Shown here piece by piece: positions 37,967 through 46,228 of a stretch of 64,000 nt of DNA. Each line of letters starts with the position of its first letter. Positions within the stretch are counted from its first letter, which is position 1. The translations under genes were made by a program, and so were the position numbers. The notes below the pieces were generated by a model. The model saw only the letters and a list, made by a program, of their open reading frames with translations. It was not told the DNA's origin and did no database searches. Origin of the DNA: Leptospira sp. (lineage in GTDB: Bacteria > Spirochaetota > Leptospiria > Leptospirales > Leptospiraceae); contig PEQN01000011.1 in the NCBI GenBank assembly GCA_002786225.1, positions 16,191-80,190 on the forward strand, in the 5' to 3' direction.

Positions 37967-38518
37967 CTAGTTTAGATTCTGCTTTTCAATTTCTGGTGCC
38001 AAGGGAAAATCTATAGGCACCTGGGTAATTCCATGGATATAATTCGAAATAATTTTATCTCCAACAATAACGATGGCGTCAATTAAATTTTCTTCTGTAT
38101 AACCAGAGTTAAAGAAATTTTCTACTACCGATGAATCTGGCTTACCTTTGCTTTCCATAACAGCCTTAATCAATCGAGTAAGAGATTTTAGCTTGGGGTT
38201 AAAATTATCATTCCCTTTTCTGATTTCAATGATCTCCTGATCCGAAAAACCCTTCATCTTTCCTAAGGCTGTATGAGCACTAAGACAGTATTTGCACTGG
38301 TTAAACTGACTTACGACAAGATTGATTGCTTCTCTTTCTTTGCCATTCAAGGATGATTTTGAATTCTGCAAATTTAGGTAGGACTGAAGTGCAAACTGCG
38401 ATTTGCCTATTGTTGCATATAAATTGGGCACAAAGCCAAGCCCTGCCTTTAAATTATCAAAAATACCTTGGTTGACTGTGCTAACTTCTTCTCTGCTTGG
38501 AACGGTAATTGTTTTCAT
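37967..38518 (-). CDS. Carboxymuconolactone decarboxylase / AhpD family protein
   Basis: All-helical 183-aa protein with the AhpD redox motif QCKYCLSAH (C75, C78, H82), so it is probably a peroxidase-like thiol enzyme of the alkylhydroperoxidase-related group. KEREAINLVVSQFNQ and KGFSDQEIIEIR are typical flanks. It lies 32 nt downstream of an AraC regulator in the same direction, with a terminator after it, so the two form a unit. A TAGGAG ribosome-binding site is within an inverted repeat (38525-38549). The electron donor and substrate are unknown. Confidence 0.85.
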   Translation of the reverse strand: MKTITVPSREEVSTVNQGIFDNLKAGLGFVPNLYATIGKSQFALQSYLNLQNSKSSLNGKEREAINLVVSQFNQCKYCLSAHTALGKMKGFSDQEIIEIRKGNDNFNPKLKSLTRLIKAVMESKGKPDSSVVENFFNSGYTEENLIDAIVIVGDKIISNYIHGITQVPIDFPLAPEIEKQNLN

Positions 38519-38524
38519 AAAAAC

Positions 38525-38549
38525 TCCTATAGCATATTATCTTATAGGA
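38525..38549. promoter_or_regulatory. Inverted repeat covering the AhpD-like gene's ribosome-binding site
   Basis: TCCTATA and TATAGGA arms of 7 bp are separated by 11 bases; the left arm contains the minus-strand TAGGAG ribosome-binding site. It could be an operator or a hairpin that hides the ribosome-binding site. Small enough that chance cannot be excluded. Confidence 0.4.
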
Positions 38550-38550
38550 A

Positions 38551-39462
38551 TTAGTTGAGTCTGTAAATGTCAGATTTACCTTTTTTTATGGCAGGATTTC
38601 CTTTAGGCAATTGCTCCTGCATTTTTAGAATGCTACGTCGAAATTCTATAGGAGAGAAACCAGTTTTCTTTTTAAATAGCTTTGCCATTTGACCTATATC
38701 TTCAAACTGCAATTCTGTCGAAATTTCATTTAGTGCTTTATTGGAATATAGCAACAATCGTTTAATTTCCAATATGATTCGATTGTGAATGACTTGCAAA
38801 GGAGATTCTTGCTTTGCTATTAACATAATATTCGTTAAAGATTTTGCCGCTATTCCCATAAGAAGAGAATAATCACTCACCTTTTTCTTGGCTTTGTAAT
38901 GTTCATCAACTAGCATATGGAATTTTCGTACGGTATCAATTCTACTTGGCTCCAATTGATTGTAATGGAATGACTCTTTGGCTATTCGAGTGATTTGGAT
39001 TATCAATCTTTTTAATAAAGCAAGCAGCATTTCGTTTTGGACGATATCTTGAATTTTAAATTCATCCATGAAGACATTCCACAAGGATTCAAACATTTTC
39101 CTTTTATCTTGGGGGATAATTATCAATGGAATAGACTGGGCTCCAAAGAACAAAATTCCATTACAAGAAATTTCGTGGTCATGGTCTCTCAAACAATAGA
39201 ATTCACGATTGAAGAAAAAGCTTACAATACCCTTTGATGATTCACTCATTTTTAAATGATAAAAAGAGGTCAATGTTGCTATCGAGTTCGCTGGAAGAAC
39301 TATCCATTGATCATCACAGTAGACTGATTTTGAATGAGAAGTTCTATTCCATAATATATGAAGGATTCCTTTTCTAGTCATATGTGCTTCCTGGATAAGA
39401 TTCCAATCATCACAGTAACCAAAAAAGGAGGCTTGCTTCTTGTTCTCATGTAAAAATAACAT
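38551..39462 (-). CDS. AraC family transcriptional regulator
   Basis: The C-terminal about 100 residues hold the double helix-turn-helix: LEIKRLLLYSNKALNEISTE then QMAKLFKKKTGFSPIEFRRS (each in part), the classic AraC signature. The N-terminal 200 residues form a cupin-like sensing domain (LHILWNRTSHSKS, then IVLPANSIATL). It is probably the regulator of the AhpD-like gene directly downstream, in response to an unknown effector. Confidence 0.85.
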   Translation of the reverse strand: MLFLHENKKQASFFGYCDDWNLIQEAHMTRKGILHILWNRTSHSKSVYCDDQWIVLPANSIATLTSFYHLKMSESSKGIVSFFFNREFYCLRDHDHEISCNGILFFGAQSIPLIIIPQDKRKMFESLWNVFMDEFKIQDIVQNEMLLALLKRLIIQITRIAKESFHYNQLEPSRIDTVRKFHMLVDEHYKAKKKVSDYSLLMGIAAKSLTNIMLIAKQESPLQVIHNRIILEIKRLLLYSNKALNEISTELQFEDIGQMAKLFKKKTGFSPIEFRRSILKMQEQLPKGNPAIKKGKSDIYRLN

Positions 39463-39587
39463 ACGATTTCAATTTAAATTTGAAGTGAATAGATACAATT
39501 AAAAACTGCCTTTATCTTCAATCTGAAAATTTAATACACTATTCCTAAGGAATTCAGAAAGAATATGCTCTTAGGAATCTCATACAA

Positions 39588-40751
39588 CTACTTTATTTCG
39601 ACCTCTCCAATCCAGCCTTCAACAATTCGTGGCTCAGAATTGGGACTAATCCAACGAAGCCTAATATTGCTTTTATCAAAATTCTTTGGAAGCATGAAAA
39701 ATAATTCCATACTTTCTTTACTTGGTTGATCTGTTCCTTTCAGAATAACAGTTTTAGAAAAATTTCTTGAAGTATTCTTTCGAAGAAAATTTCCATTACC
39801 CCTGCTTTCCACATATTGCACAGGAAAATCTTCAAGTGCTTGGGTTTGATCATTCTTTGAAATAAGATAAAAATCTTTAGAATCTATAGATATTGTTTTC
39901 TTTGTTCGGTTATAAAAATGAAGTTCTGTCCTACAGAAAGAGTATTCTTTCTTATCAAATAGGACTGTATCTGAAACACCTGGTCCGTAATCAAATTGAT
40001 ATTTATTATAACAAGAAATATAATCTATGCTTAGAAGAAAAGGATTTGTATTTTTTTCCTTTTCATATGATTCAAAACTTGTATGCGAAATATTTTTCTC
40101 TCGAATCATGGAATGAGATCTCTGAATCATCTCAGCTAGTCTAGCTTGAATTTGTTGTTCAGCATTGTTATCCAATGCATTGTGATCTACCAACATTCCT
40201 TGTTTATCAACTATAGAATAACTTTCTGTAGTCACTAGCTCAATACGAGACCCATCTGAGTCATAGAAAAAGGATTTCATTTGCAAATCGTAATCAAAGG
40301 CTTTCGGAATTAAAGAGAATGTGAGCGCATGAAAGACTTCCGATCCAAGTCCTGATTTGTATGTTAAACTTGTATGAATTTCCAAGATATTTTTCTTAGT
40401 GATGCTAAGGTAATCTTGTGTATCATCAAAGCTACAATCTACATAGGTCGATATCCATTCTATTCTTTGGATTGGCTTCCAATCGGACATTTGTAAATTC
40501 TCTTGAGCCTTAAAAGTCACTCCAGACATTTCAAGCAGTAAGGGATGAGGAAGTTTTTCTTTTTGGATGTTCTGAAGAATTGCAACTCCGAGTTTGGGTG
40601 AATTGGCAAGTTCATTTTCACCCAATGGTTGCCTCTGTATTCTCATTGGCGAGTAACTTCGCGAGCAACTAACATAGAAAGTTGAAGTCAGGCAAAGAAA
40701 TAAAATAAAAATACTCGGAATGAACCCTTTCTTATTTGAAATAGATTCCAT
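39588..40751 (-). CDS. Hypothetical lipoprotein (387 aa)
   Basis: A hydrophobic signal (about 11-26) ends in FYVSCSRS, giving a lipobox with Cys29. The mature part is mixed alpha/beta, with no recognised domain; a beta-rich C-terminal half ends in GWIGEVEI. It is the last gene of a five-gene minus-strand run, 21 nt after the ankyrin lipoprotein. The function is unknown. Confidence 0.65.
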   Translation of the reverse strand: MESISNKKGFIPSIFILFLCLTSTFYVSCSRSYSPMRIQRQPLGENELANSPKLGVAILQNIQKEKLPHPLLLEMSGVTFKAQENLQMSDWKPIQRIEWISTYVDCSFDDTQDYLSITKKNILEIHTSLTYKSGLGSEVFHALTFSLIPKAFDYDLQMKSFFYDSDGSRIELVTTESYSIVDKQGMLVDHNALDNNAEQQIQARLAEMIQRSHSMIREKNISHTSFESYEKEKNTNPFLLSIDYISCYNKYQFDYGPGVSDTVLFDKKEYSFCRTELHFYNRTKKTISIDSKDFYLISKNDQTQALEDFPVQYVESRGNGNFLRKNTSRNFSKTVILKGTDQPSKESMELFFMLPKNFDKSNIRLRWISPNSEPRIVEGWIGEVEIK

Positions 40752-40772
40752 GGTTATAAGAAATAATCATCT

Positions 40773-41846
40773 TCAATATTTAGATATAAACTCCTGCTTT
40801 TTACTTTCCGACCATTTGTTGGTTTTAGATATTCTGTCAATTTCATTTGATGCAGATATTGGAATTGGAGTTTTCCAATAGTCTATACCTTTGGAACTTA
40901 AGAATTGAACGATCTGGAATTTCTGTTTATACTGATCGGAATCAAGACCGAATATCATCAATCGAAGTTCTTCAGCTAAATATCGAGGAACCAATTCTTC
41001 TTTGGGCTTTTCATCATTAAATCCACCATAGTATGACAAAACGCCTTGATAGTCAATTCCTTGTTCTAATAAATAATAAACTTGATCAAGGTGATAATGA
41101 ATCATATATTTAGTCAACAAAAGGCTTCCTCCGTATTTGTTCTTAAGATGGATATTCCCTCCTGCCTCCACAAGAAGTTTTAAGGTATCAATATCTTTTG
41201 CATACATCAAGGGAGAATACCCTCCAGTAATAGTATATGAATAATTGTTGTAGTCAGTATGGGAATATTTTAAGTCTGAATGAAGGTTAGGATCTCCGCC
41301 ATTTTTAAGGACTATTCTAAGCATCTCAGGAGATGTTGCTACAGCTGCGTGAACTGGAGTGTAATTCTTATAGTCATTGTAATCGTCTGGATATCCGTGA
41401 TTCATTGGACTACCAGGTTTATCTTTTGCTATAGGCGTATTCTTTAAAGATTCTGGTGGCTTGGGGGATGCATTTGGATTTGCTCCATTCTCTAGCAGTA
41501 TCTGCACCGCGTTTTTTTGACCGTTTCTGATTGCATAGGAAAGTAGTGTAGTTCCATATTTCGGCTCGGGAGTATCAATGATTTCTTTGTGTTTCTTAGC
41601 AAGCTCTTCTACTTCCCCAAGATCTCCCACAGCCAATGCATAAGCTAGATTCCAAACAGGTGTTCTTTGGAAGACTCGATAGTCACTTTTAGAGCCTAAG
41701 GTTAATTTCTCAGGATCAACGGGTTTTTGTAAATGCCCAGAATAAATGACCCTTTTGAAACTACTTGTAATTTTGTAACAGTTGAGTTGAGTAAAGAAGA
41801 GCATGGTTAGTATCATAATAGTATTGGTTTTTAAATGGTTTTTCAT
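40773..41846 (-). CDS. Ankyrin-repeat lipoprotein
   Basis: A signal peptide ends in FTQLNC (Cys23), so it is a probable lipoprotein. Four or more ankyrin-type repeats cover about 75-275: GTTLLSYAIRNGQKNAVQIL, then YTPVHAAVATSPEMLRIVLK and YSPLMYAKDIDTLKLLVEAGG (each in part). Ankyrin repeats mediate protein binding. Similar repeat proteins often serve as immunity partners in bacterial toxin loci, and this one lies in the same run as an HEXXH protein; that role is inference. Confidence 0.8.
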   Translation of the reverse strand: MKNHLKTNTIMILTMLFFTQLNCYKITSSFKRVIYSGHLQKPVDPEKLTLGSKSDYRVFQRTPVWNLAYALAVGDLGEVEELAKKHKEIIDTPEPKYGTTLLSYAIRNGQKNAVQILLENGANPNASPKPPESLKNTPIAKDKPGSPMNHGYPDDYNDYKNYTPVHAAVATSPEMLRIVLKNGGDPNLHSDLKYSHTDYNNYSYTITGGYSPLMYAKDIDTLKLLVEAGGNIHLKNKYGGSLLLTKYMIHYHLDQVYYLLEQGIDYQGVLSYYGGFNDEKPKEELVPRYLAEELRLMIFGLDSDQYKQKFQIVQFLSSKGIDYWKTPIPISASNEIDRISKTNKWSESKKQEFISKY

Positions 41847-41885
41847 ATATAGCTCCTATATAGTATTGCGCTTCAATCTTGAAAA

Positions 41886-42236
41886 TTATGAATTGAATGT
41901 CCATTGATTGCCGCATTGACGTTTGATGCTGAAATGGTATGTGGTCTTCCACTTTGTCCTGTTCCGACCAATCCTCTCTTGTCTTGCCTTAAGATAATAG
42001 CTTAAATTATTTCGAGTAGTATTTTGCAAATTTGAATCCCGAAAGTCCGCAACCTCAGACGTAAGCATCGATTTGTTGAACTCATTCATGACGTTGGTTT
42101 TTTCATTTAAAATATATGCAATATTTTTTTCCAATTGATTTTTCTCACTGTCAGTTAATTTTCCAGAGTTTAAAGCTTCTGTCATTTTTTCAATCGCAGC
42201 ATCATAAGTTTGACTTTTAATAACGAATTGATCCAC
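41886..42236 (-). CDS. Small helical hypothetical protein (116 aa)
   Basis: The first 90 residues are polar and helical (YDAAIEKMTEALNSGKLTD, then NQLEKNIAYILNEKTNVMNEF, in part), coiled-coil-like. The last 25 are basic and end in RQCGNQWTFNS, unlike the rest, which may mean a frameshift or recombined end. There is no signal peptide. It lies between the small lipoprotein and the ankyrin lipoprotein with short gaps. It may be a fragment of a larger protein. Confidence 0.45.
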   Translation of the reverse strand: MDQFVIKSQTYDAAIEKMTEALNSGKLTDSEKNQLEKNIAYILNEKTNVMNEFNKSMLTSEVADFRDSNLQNTTRNNLSYYLKARQERIGRNRTKWKTTYHFSIKRQCGNQWTFNS

Positions 42237-42254
42237 TGTATTTTTTATCTCGGC

Positions 42255-42677
42255 TTAATGCTTAAATCTGAATTTTGTGTATGTATTGACGGAGCTAGTG
42301 TCGATTTCCAACTCATATTCCCTCCCCTTCTCTAATGGAATAATATTTTGCTGATTAGGACTACCTCTATCTAAACAAAAATTATTTTCTGTATCTGGGT
42401 GATCTTTCACTAATGGCTCTCCGTAGAATATTTTGCCCGTTACTTGATCGCTTTCATCATTCCAAACTCCCCATATGCATTTACTTTCCTTCTGACCATT
42501 TTCAGAAACTGGGTAAAAAGTTATAGCATTCACTTTCGTAGGTCGTCCATTTTCAATCAAGAAATACCTCTTATTATTCTCGATACCTGTAGTAACATGA
42601 TAAGACTGATTGCATGCTGAGGAAGGAACAATCGAGAGAATTATTCCTAAAGCAATGAAATTAATTACCATTCCCAT
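42255..42677 (-). CDS. Small probable lipoprotein (140 aa)
   Basis: The N terminus MGMVINFIALGIILSIV is a signal segment ending in PSSAC, a lipobox-like site at Cys22. The mature 118 residues look beta-rich with two further cysteines (SKCIWG and NFCLDRG). No family is recognised. It is 21 nt downstream of the HEXXH gene. Small lipoprotein placed after a metallopeptidase-like gene fits an immunity or inhibitor role, but that is inference. Confidence 0.55.
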   Translation of the reverse strand: MGMVINFIALGIILSIVPSSACNQSYHVTTGIENNKRYFLIENGRPTKVNAITFYPVSENGQKESKCIWGVWNDESDQVTGKIFYGEPLVKDHPDTENNFCLDRGSPNQQNIIPLEKGREYELEIDTSSVNTYTKFRFKH

Positions 42678-42698
42678 TTTATTCTCCTTAACTTTAGT

Positions 42699-43373
42699 TT
42701 ATTGAACTGGTATATGATTGTATCTATTCATCATAAACTTAAATCGATCTTCCATGCTTTCCCAGTTTAAATCAGCGCTATTATCCAGTGTAACATAATG
42801 ACCATTCGAAAACATCAACGTTTCATTTCCCGTAGCAGATGGGTAAACTCCATTGATTCTATTGAATGGCTTTACACCATAATTTGGATTAGAAATTTCC
42901 GGAATCAACGGAATGTTGGGTATACCCATTAATCCAGTAACTGCATTTATTCCTCCAATACCTAAATTTAAAATATTTACCGGTAGATTTAGTATTCTAT
43001 TTGGTACAGTAAATGCTACTTGTTCCATTAAATATCTCGGAGTAAAAGCTAAAGACTGCTGTTGAACCGTATGGGTAATCTCATGAGATAGAAAACCTAA
43101 CTCGCCCGGCTTATCGATCGTTGAACCTATTTGATTAAAACCACCTGGATGCAGAGAATTATCAAAACTTAGATTATAGACCTTATTTCCAAGAGTCATA
43201 GCAGAAGCACCACCCAGAGTCAAAATATTCAACAAGGCTTTTTGAATCAACCCAGGATTAGATAAGTTTATTTTAGTGAGATCCAAATTTGGAAAATTAT
43301 TCGCAAGCTCCATTCGTGCATAAGGAGTTAACGGAACTTCTGTTAATCCTTGGGTTTTCCATTTATTGACCAT
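42699..43373 (-). CDS. DUF4157-like protein with HEXXH zinc peptidase motif
   Basis: This 224-aa soluble protein has no signal peptide. Residues 61-106 (TLGNKVYNL, then GELGFLSHEITHTVQQQ) match the DUF4157 pattern, with H97, E98 and H101 as HEXXH. DUF4157 domains are common in toxin and contractile-injection effectors, usually in longer proteins; here the domain is nearly alone and followed by a glycine/asparagine-rich hydrophobic segment (about 115-160). It is the first gene of a five-gene run ending with an ankyrin lipoprotein. Peptidase activity is likely but not shown. Confidence 0.65.
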   Translation of the reverse strand: MVNKWKTQGLTEVPLTPYARMELANNFPNLDLTKINLSNPGLIQKALLNILTLGGASAMTLGNKVYNLSFDNSLHPGGFNQIGSTIDKPGELGFLSHEITHTVQQQSLAFTPRYLMEQVAFTVPNRILNLPVNILNLGIGGINAVTGLMGIPNIPLIPEISNPNYGVKPFNRINGVYPSATGNETLMFSNGHYVTLDNSADLNWESMEDRFKFMMNRYNHIPVQ

Positions 43374-43500
43374 TTGTTCACTATGACTTCTTATAAAATG
43401 GTGAATCTTTCTTTTCTTTTCACTAGATACAATGTAAACAACTTCAATTTACCTCAAGAGATAAGTGATATTTTTATTGCATTTTAAGTGAGGAAATAAG

Positions 43501-43533
43501 AAAACCTTCCTTGGGTTCGAAGCAGAGGAAGGT
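43501..43533 (-). terminator. Intrinsic terminator of the TetR-alkB operon
   Basis: On the minus strand ACCTTCC and GGAAGGT arms (7 bp) enclose a 16-nt loop and are followed by TTTTCTTATTT. It lies 22 nt beyond the alkB stop. Confidence 0.75.
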
Positions 43534-43554
43534 GGGAAGGAAGGATGCTTTAGC

Positions 43555-44661
43555 TTAGGCTGCCACTTTTTCTTTGGTAGTTTTTTCAAAAAATTCTGAT
43601 TGCCATTTTTCTAACTTTGGATTCATAATTTTTTTCCAAATCGGCGGAAAGAGTGCAAGCAGTATCATTGCTTCATAACCAGCAGGTAGCTGCGGGCTTT
43701 CCTCAAAATGTCTAAGACTTTGGTATCTTCTTCCAGCGTTAGCATGGTGGTCGGAGTGTCTTTGCAAGTGAAAGAGAAAGGCATTGGAAACAAAATGATT
43801 TGCGTTCCATGAATGGACAGGTTGTACCTTTTCGAATTTTCCTGGAGCGATTTCTTTTCTCCTAAGACCATAGTGTTCAATGTAGTTTACTAATTCCAAT
43901 AAGGAGAAAGCAAGCCAGCTTTGCAGAAAGAAAAACCCTAGCGCCAACCACTGCAATTCTCCGGTTAGAAAACTTACACCAGCAAAGATCACACCAGCAT
44001 AAGCGAGTGTAACAAAAAAATACACAACCATTTCATTAGAGAAAGACCATATTGATTTGTTTTGTTTTTCTAGTCTTTTCTTTTCTATACTCCAAGCGCT
44101 ACTGAGTCCACCCATTACTGTTCTTGGGTAAAAAGTATAGAAGGATTCATTCAATCTTGAGGTAGCAGGATCATCAGGAGTGGAAACATTTACATGATGC
44201 CCTTTGTTGTGTTCAATAAAAAAATGCATATAGCATACTGTCATATAAAGCATCTTTGATAGAAATTGCTCGTATTTGGTATTCTTATGACCTAATTCAT
44301 GTCCAACGGTAATGCCAAGACCACCAGTATTGAGACCTATTGATATTAGAAAACCAATTAAGGCATAGGTCTCCATTGGATTGGCAACTACCGCATAACA
44401 AGCCCAAGCTACGAAGGCAACTTGCATATAAGCCCAGAAATAGGTTATATATCGGTAGAATTTCTCATTTTGCAAAGCAGGAACTTCTTCTTCTTTTGGA
44501 TTTGTAGAATCCAAACCAATGACTAAATCCAAAAGTGGTAATACGACAAAAACCAAAAATGGTGTTAGATAGTTGTACCATCCACCTAGCACATAACCTA
44601 AATAGGCAAATACAGGTAGAATAAAACAAATTAGATAAGTATATTTTTTAAAAGCTTTCAT
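43555..44661 (-). CDS. alkB: AlkB-type alkane 1-monooxygenase
   Basis: This non-haem di-iron membrane hydroxylase oxidises the terminal methyl of alkanes or other alkyl chains. All histidine boxes are present: HELGH (121-125), HNKGHH (151-156), HSDHH (302-306), plus the AlkB-specific NYIEHYGL (259-266). About six transmembrane helices are spread from residue 8 to 255. It lies 17 nt after a TetR gene and is probably controlled by it. No rubredoxin or rubredoxin reductase is adjacent. AlkB sequence features distinguish it from fatty-acid desaturases. Confidence 0.88.
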   Translation of the reverse strand: MKAFKKYTYLICFILPVFAYLGYVLGGWYNYLTPFLVFVVLPLLDLVIGLDSTNPKEEEVPALQNEKFYRYITYFWAYMQVAFVAWACYAVVANPMETYALIGFLISIGLNTGGLGITVGHELGHKNTKYEQFLSKMLYMTVCYMHFFIEHNKGHHVNVSTPDDPATSRLNESFYTFYPRTVMGGLSSAWSIEKKRLEKQNKSIWSFSNEMVVYFFVTLAYAGVIFAGVSFLTGELQWLALGFFFLQSWLAFSLLELVNYIEHYGLRRKEIAPGKFEKVQPVHSWNANHFVSNAFLFHLQRHSDHHANAGRRYQSLRHFEESPQLPAGYEAMILLALFPPIWKKIMNPKLEKWQSEFFEKTTKEKVAA

Positions 44662-44678
44662 ATTTTCTCCATAGTTAA

Positions 44679-45278
44679 CTATACAATTCCTGTTTTCTTG
44701 GTCTCAAATAAGAGACCCGTAGCAAGAAATGGATAGAGTTTTTCTAAAACATCACTTACTTCGCAGTACTTGATTTCTTCTGGATCTAGCATTCTTTGGA
44801 AGATAGTTCCAATCACTATGCTGAGTAGCATATTTTCCAAATCCTTATTACCAAGATCTAAGTGCTGGCTGATTGCATTGCGGTAAATTCCCAAGCAATC
44901 CTTAAGCACACTAAGACTATGACCCTCTTCATTGTAACGATAAACATCACATACCATGAGAACCACACTTTGAAAGTAGAATTCCTTAGATTGAATGAAT
45001 TGAAAGAGGACTTCAATAATCTTTTCAGGTGATTGTATGCGAGTCTGCACTTCCATCAACCGAAGTTCTTTGACATCCTCTCTTACAAGAAGTCTCACCA
45101 TTTGCTCAAAGAGAACATCCTTGTTCTCAAAATAGTGGTAGAGAGTTCCCGTCGAAACCCCCAGCTCCTTGGCAATTTCACGGATGGTTACCTTGGAATA
45201 ACCCTTCCTTGCAAAAAGCCCAAAGGCCTTATGCAGCAATTCCTCTCTGTATTCATCGTGATTTACAATTTTAGGCAT
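44679..45278 (-). CDS. TetR family transcriptional regulator
   Basis: The N-terminal helix-turn-helix has FARKGYSKVTIREIAKEL then STGTLYHYFENKDVLFE, a canonical TetR DNA-binding domain. The C-terminal 140 residues form the ligand-binding part, unassigned. It lies 17 nt upstream of alkB in the same direction. A palindrome (45301-45312) just upstream of its start is a good operator candidate, suggesting autoregulation with alkyl compounds or their acids as possible effectors (inference). Confidence 0.9.
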   Translation of the reverse strand: MPKIVNHDEYREELLHKAFGLFARKGYSKVTIREIAKELGVSTGTLYHYFENKDVLFEQMVRLLVREDVKELRLMEVQTRIQSPEKIIEVLFQFIQSKEFYFQSVVLMVCDVYRYNEEGHSLSVLKDCLGIYRNAISQHLDLGNKDLENMLLSIVIGTIFQRMLDPEEIKYCEVSDVLEKLYPFLATGLLFETKKTGIV

Positions 45279-45300
45279 TCTTTTTCTCCGTTCTTATTTC

Positions 45301-45312
45301 GAACGTTTGTTC
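45301..45312. promoter_or_regulatory. Candidate TetR operator
   Basis: GAACGTTTGTTC is an inverted repeat of GAAC/GTTC with a 4-nt centre, 23 nt upstream of the TetR start codon, where a TetR repressor of its own operon would be expected to bind. Confidence 0.5.
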
Positions 45313-45316
45313 TAAT

Positions 45317-45369
45317 ATAAATATGATTTTATTTCGATCAAGTGTTTTTTTTAAAATAAATATGATTTT
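45317..45369. repeat. Direct repeat pair upstream of the TetR-alkB operon
   Basis: ATAAATATGATTTT occurs at 45317-45330 and again at 45356-45369, 39 nt apart, in the AT-rich leader. It may be a binding site for a second regulator, or a by-product of AT-richness. Confidence 0.5.
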
Positions 45370-45778
45370 TTGCCATATTCTTTTTTTTACATGGAAGACC
45401 AGTTCATCTTTCAGAGACTAAATTTTTCATCCCAAGTCCAGGTTCCGTTTTTGAGGCTCCCCTAGGAGCAGATTCATGAAAATTTACTAAGAATATAAAA
45501 AAGCTTGGGAGTGATTGACTTAACCATCCTTCTATAGGGAATTTTCGCCAAGAAAATATTAGCCGAAATAGGTTTTAAGAAATTTTTATACAAATGTGTA
45601 AAGAATCCTATGTATAATATCTTACAATTTTAGCCACAATGGTCCTGTTGATGAGATACATAAATAACTTTTCAATAAATCTCAATATTCGATTTTTAGT
45701 ATTTTGAGTCAAAGATTTTCACTTAAATTCAGATTTCCATATTTTCGTTATATCGTAATTTAAGGAAGTGAAGTTTAA
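45370..45778. other. Gene-free AT-rich stretch
   Basis: Stops occur frequently in all frames. A small GCTCC-CCTA-GGAGC hairpin lies near 45456-45470 without a following T run. No promoter or gene remnant is recognised apart from the ribosome-binding-like GGAAG near 45764 that precedes the fragment at 45779. Confidence 0.4.
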
Positions 45779-46017
45779 ATGGCATTAAAAAGAAAGTCAA
45801 ATCCTATAAAAAAACATAAAATTTCATTTGCTGATGCTTCAAGAGTATTTTTGGATAAAAATGAAGAAGCAAGTTATCTTGAACGATTAGGAATAGTTTA
45901 GTAAATACGAAAGAACATTATGATTTCTTAAAAGTAACGAGTTCAAAAGGTAAAGATATTAATACCATAATAAATGAAATATTAAAAAAAGAATTAGAAA
46001 CACAGAAAGAACTTTAA
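45779..46017 (+). pseudogene. Toxin-antitoxin-like gene remnant
   Basis: A 40-codon frame from ATG 45779 reads KKHKISFADASRVFLDKNE, close to the N-terminal motif of BrnT-type RNase toxins (KHGISFEDA..VF.D), but lacks the usual preceding EWD segment and stops at 45899. A second frame (45901-46017) without a start codon reads HYDFLKVTSSKGKDINTIIN and continues to KKELETQKEL, typical of a ribbon-helix-helix antitoxin C terminus. The two look like decayed or frameshifted pieces of a toxin-antitoxin pair. Both are too short for a family search by eye to be decisive. Confidence 0.35.
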
Positions 46018-46047
46018 CAATAAAAAAACCCACAGCGCTTTACTTCT

Positions 46048-46089
46048 GGCTAAAGTCACTTTGGTCTTTGGAATTCTGTCACTCACTTG
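46048..46089. repeat. Dispersed 42-nt repeat, copy A
   Basis: GGCTAAAG followed by a TTTGGTCTTTGG core and TTCTGTCACT. It matches copy B at 47892-47933 at 37 of 42 positions. It lies 30 nt past the end of the toxin-antitoxin remnant. Not part of any recognised gene. Confidence 0.75.
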
Positions 46090-46228
46090 AATTCGCAAGC
46101 TACAATCAAGTCTCCGACCTCCCGTTCCGCGTCTCAGGGTCACCTACATCGGAAAGTCTAGTTTGTTAAGTGAAAATATTTTAATTTTTTTCGTTATTGA
46201 AAGAAAAACTATCTATAAAGAATCTTTT

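Noticed and set aside
41761..41952. 63-codon minus frame between the ankyrin gene and the helical protein
   Set aside because: Overlaps both neighbours in another frame, lacks a ribosome-binding site and resembles nothing known.
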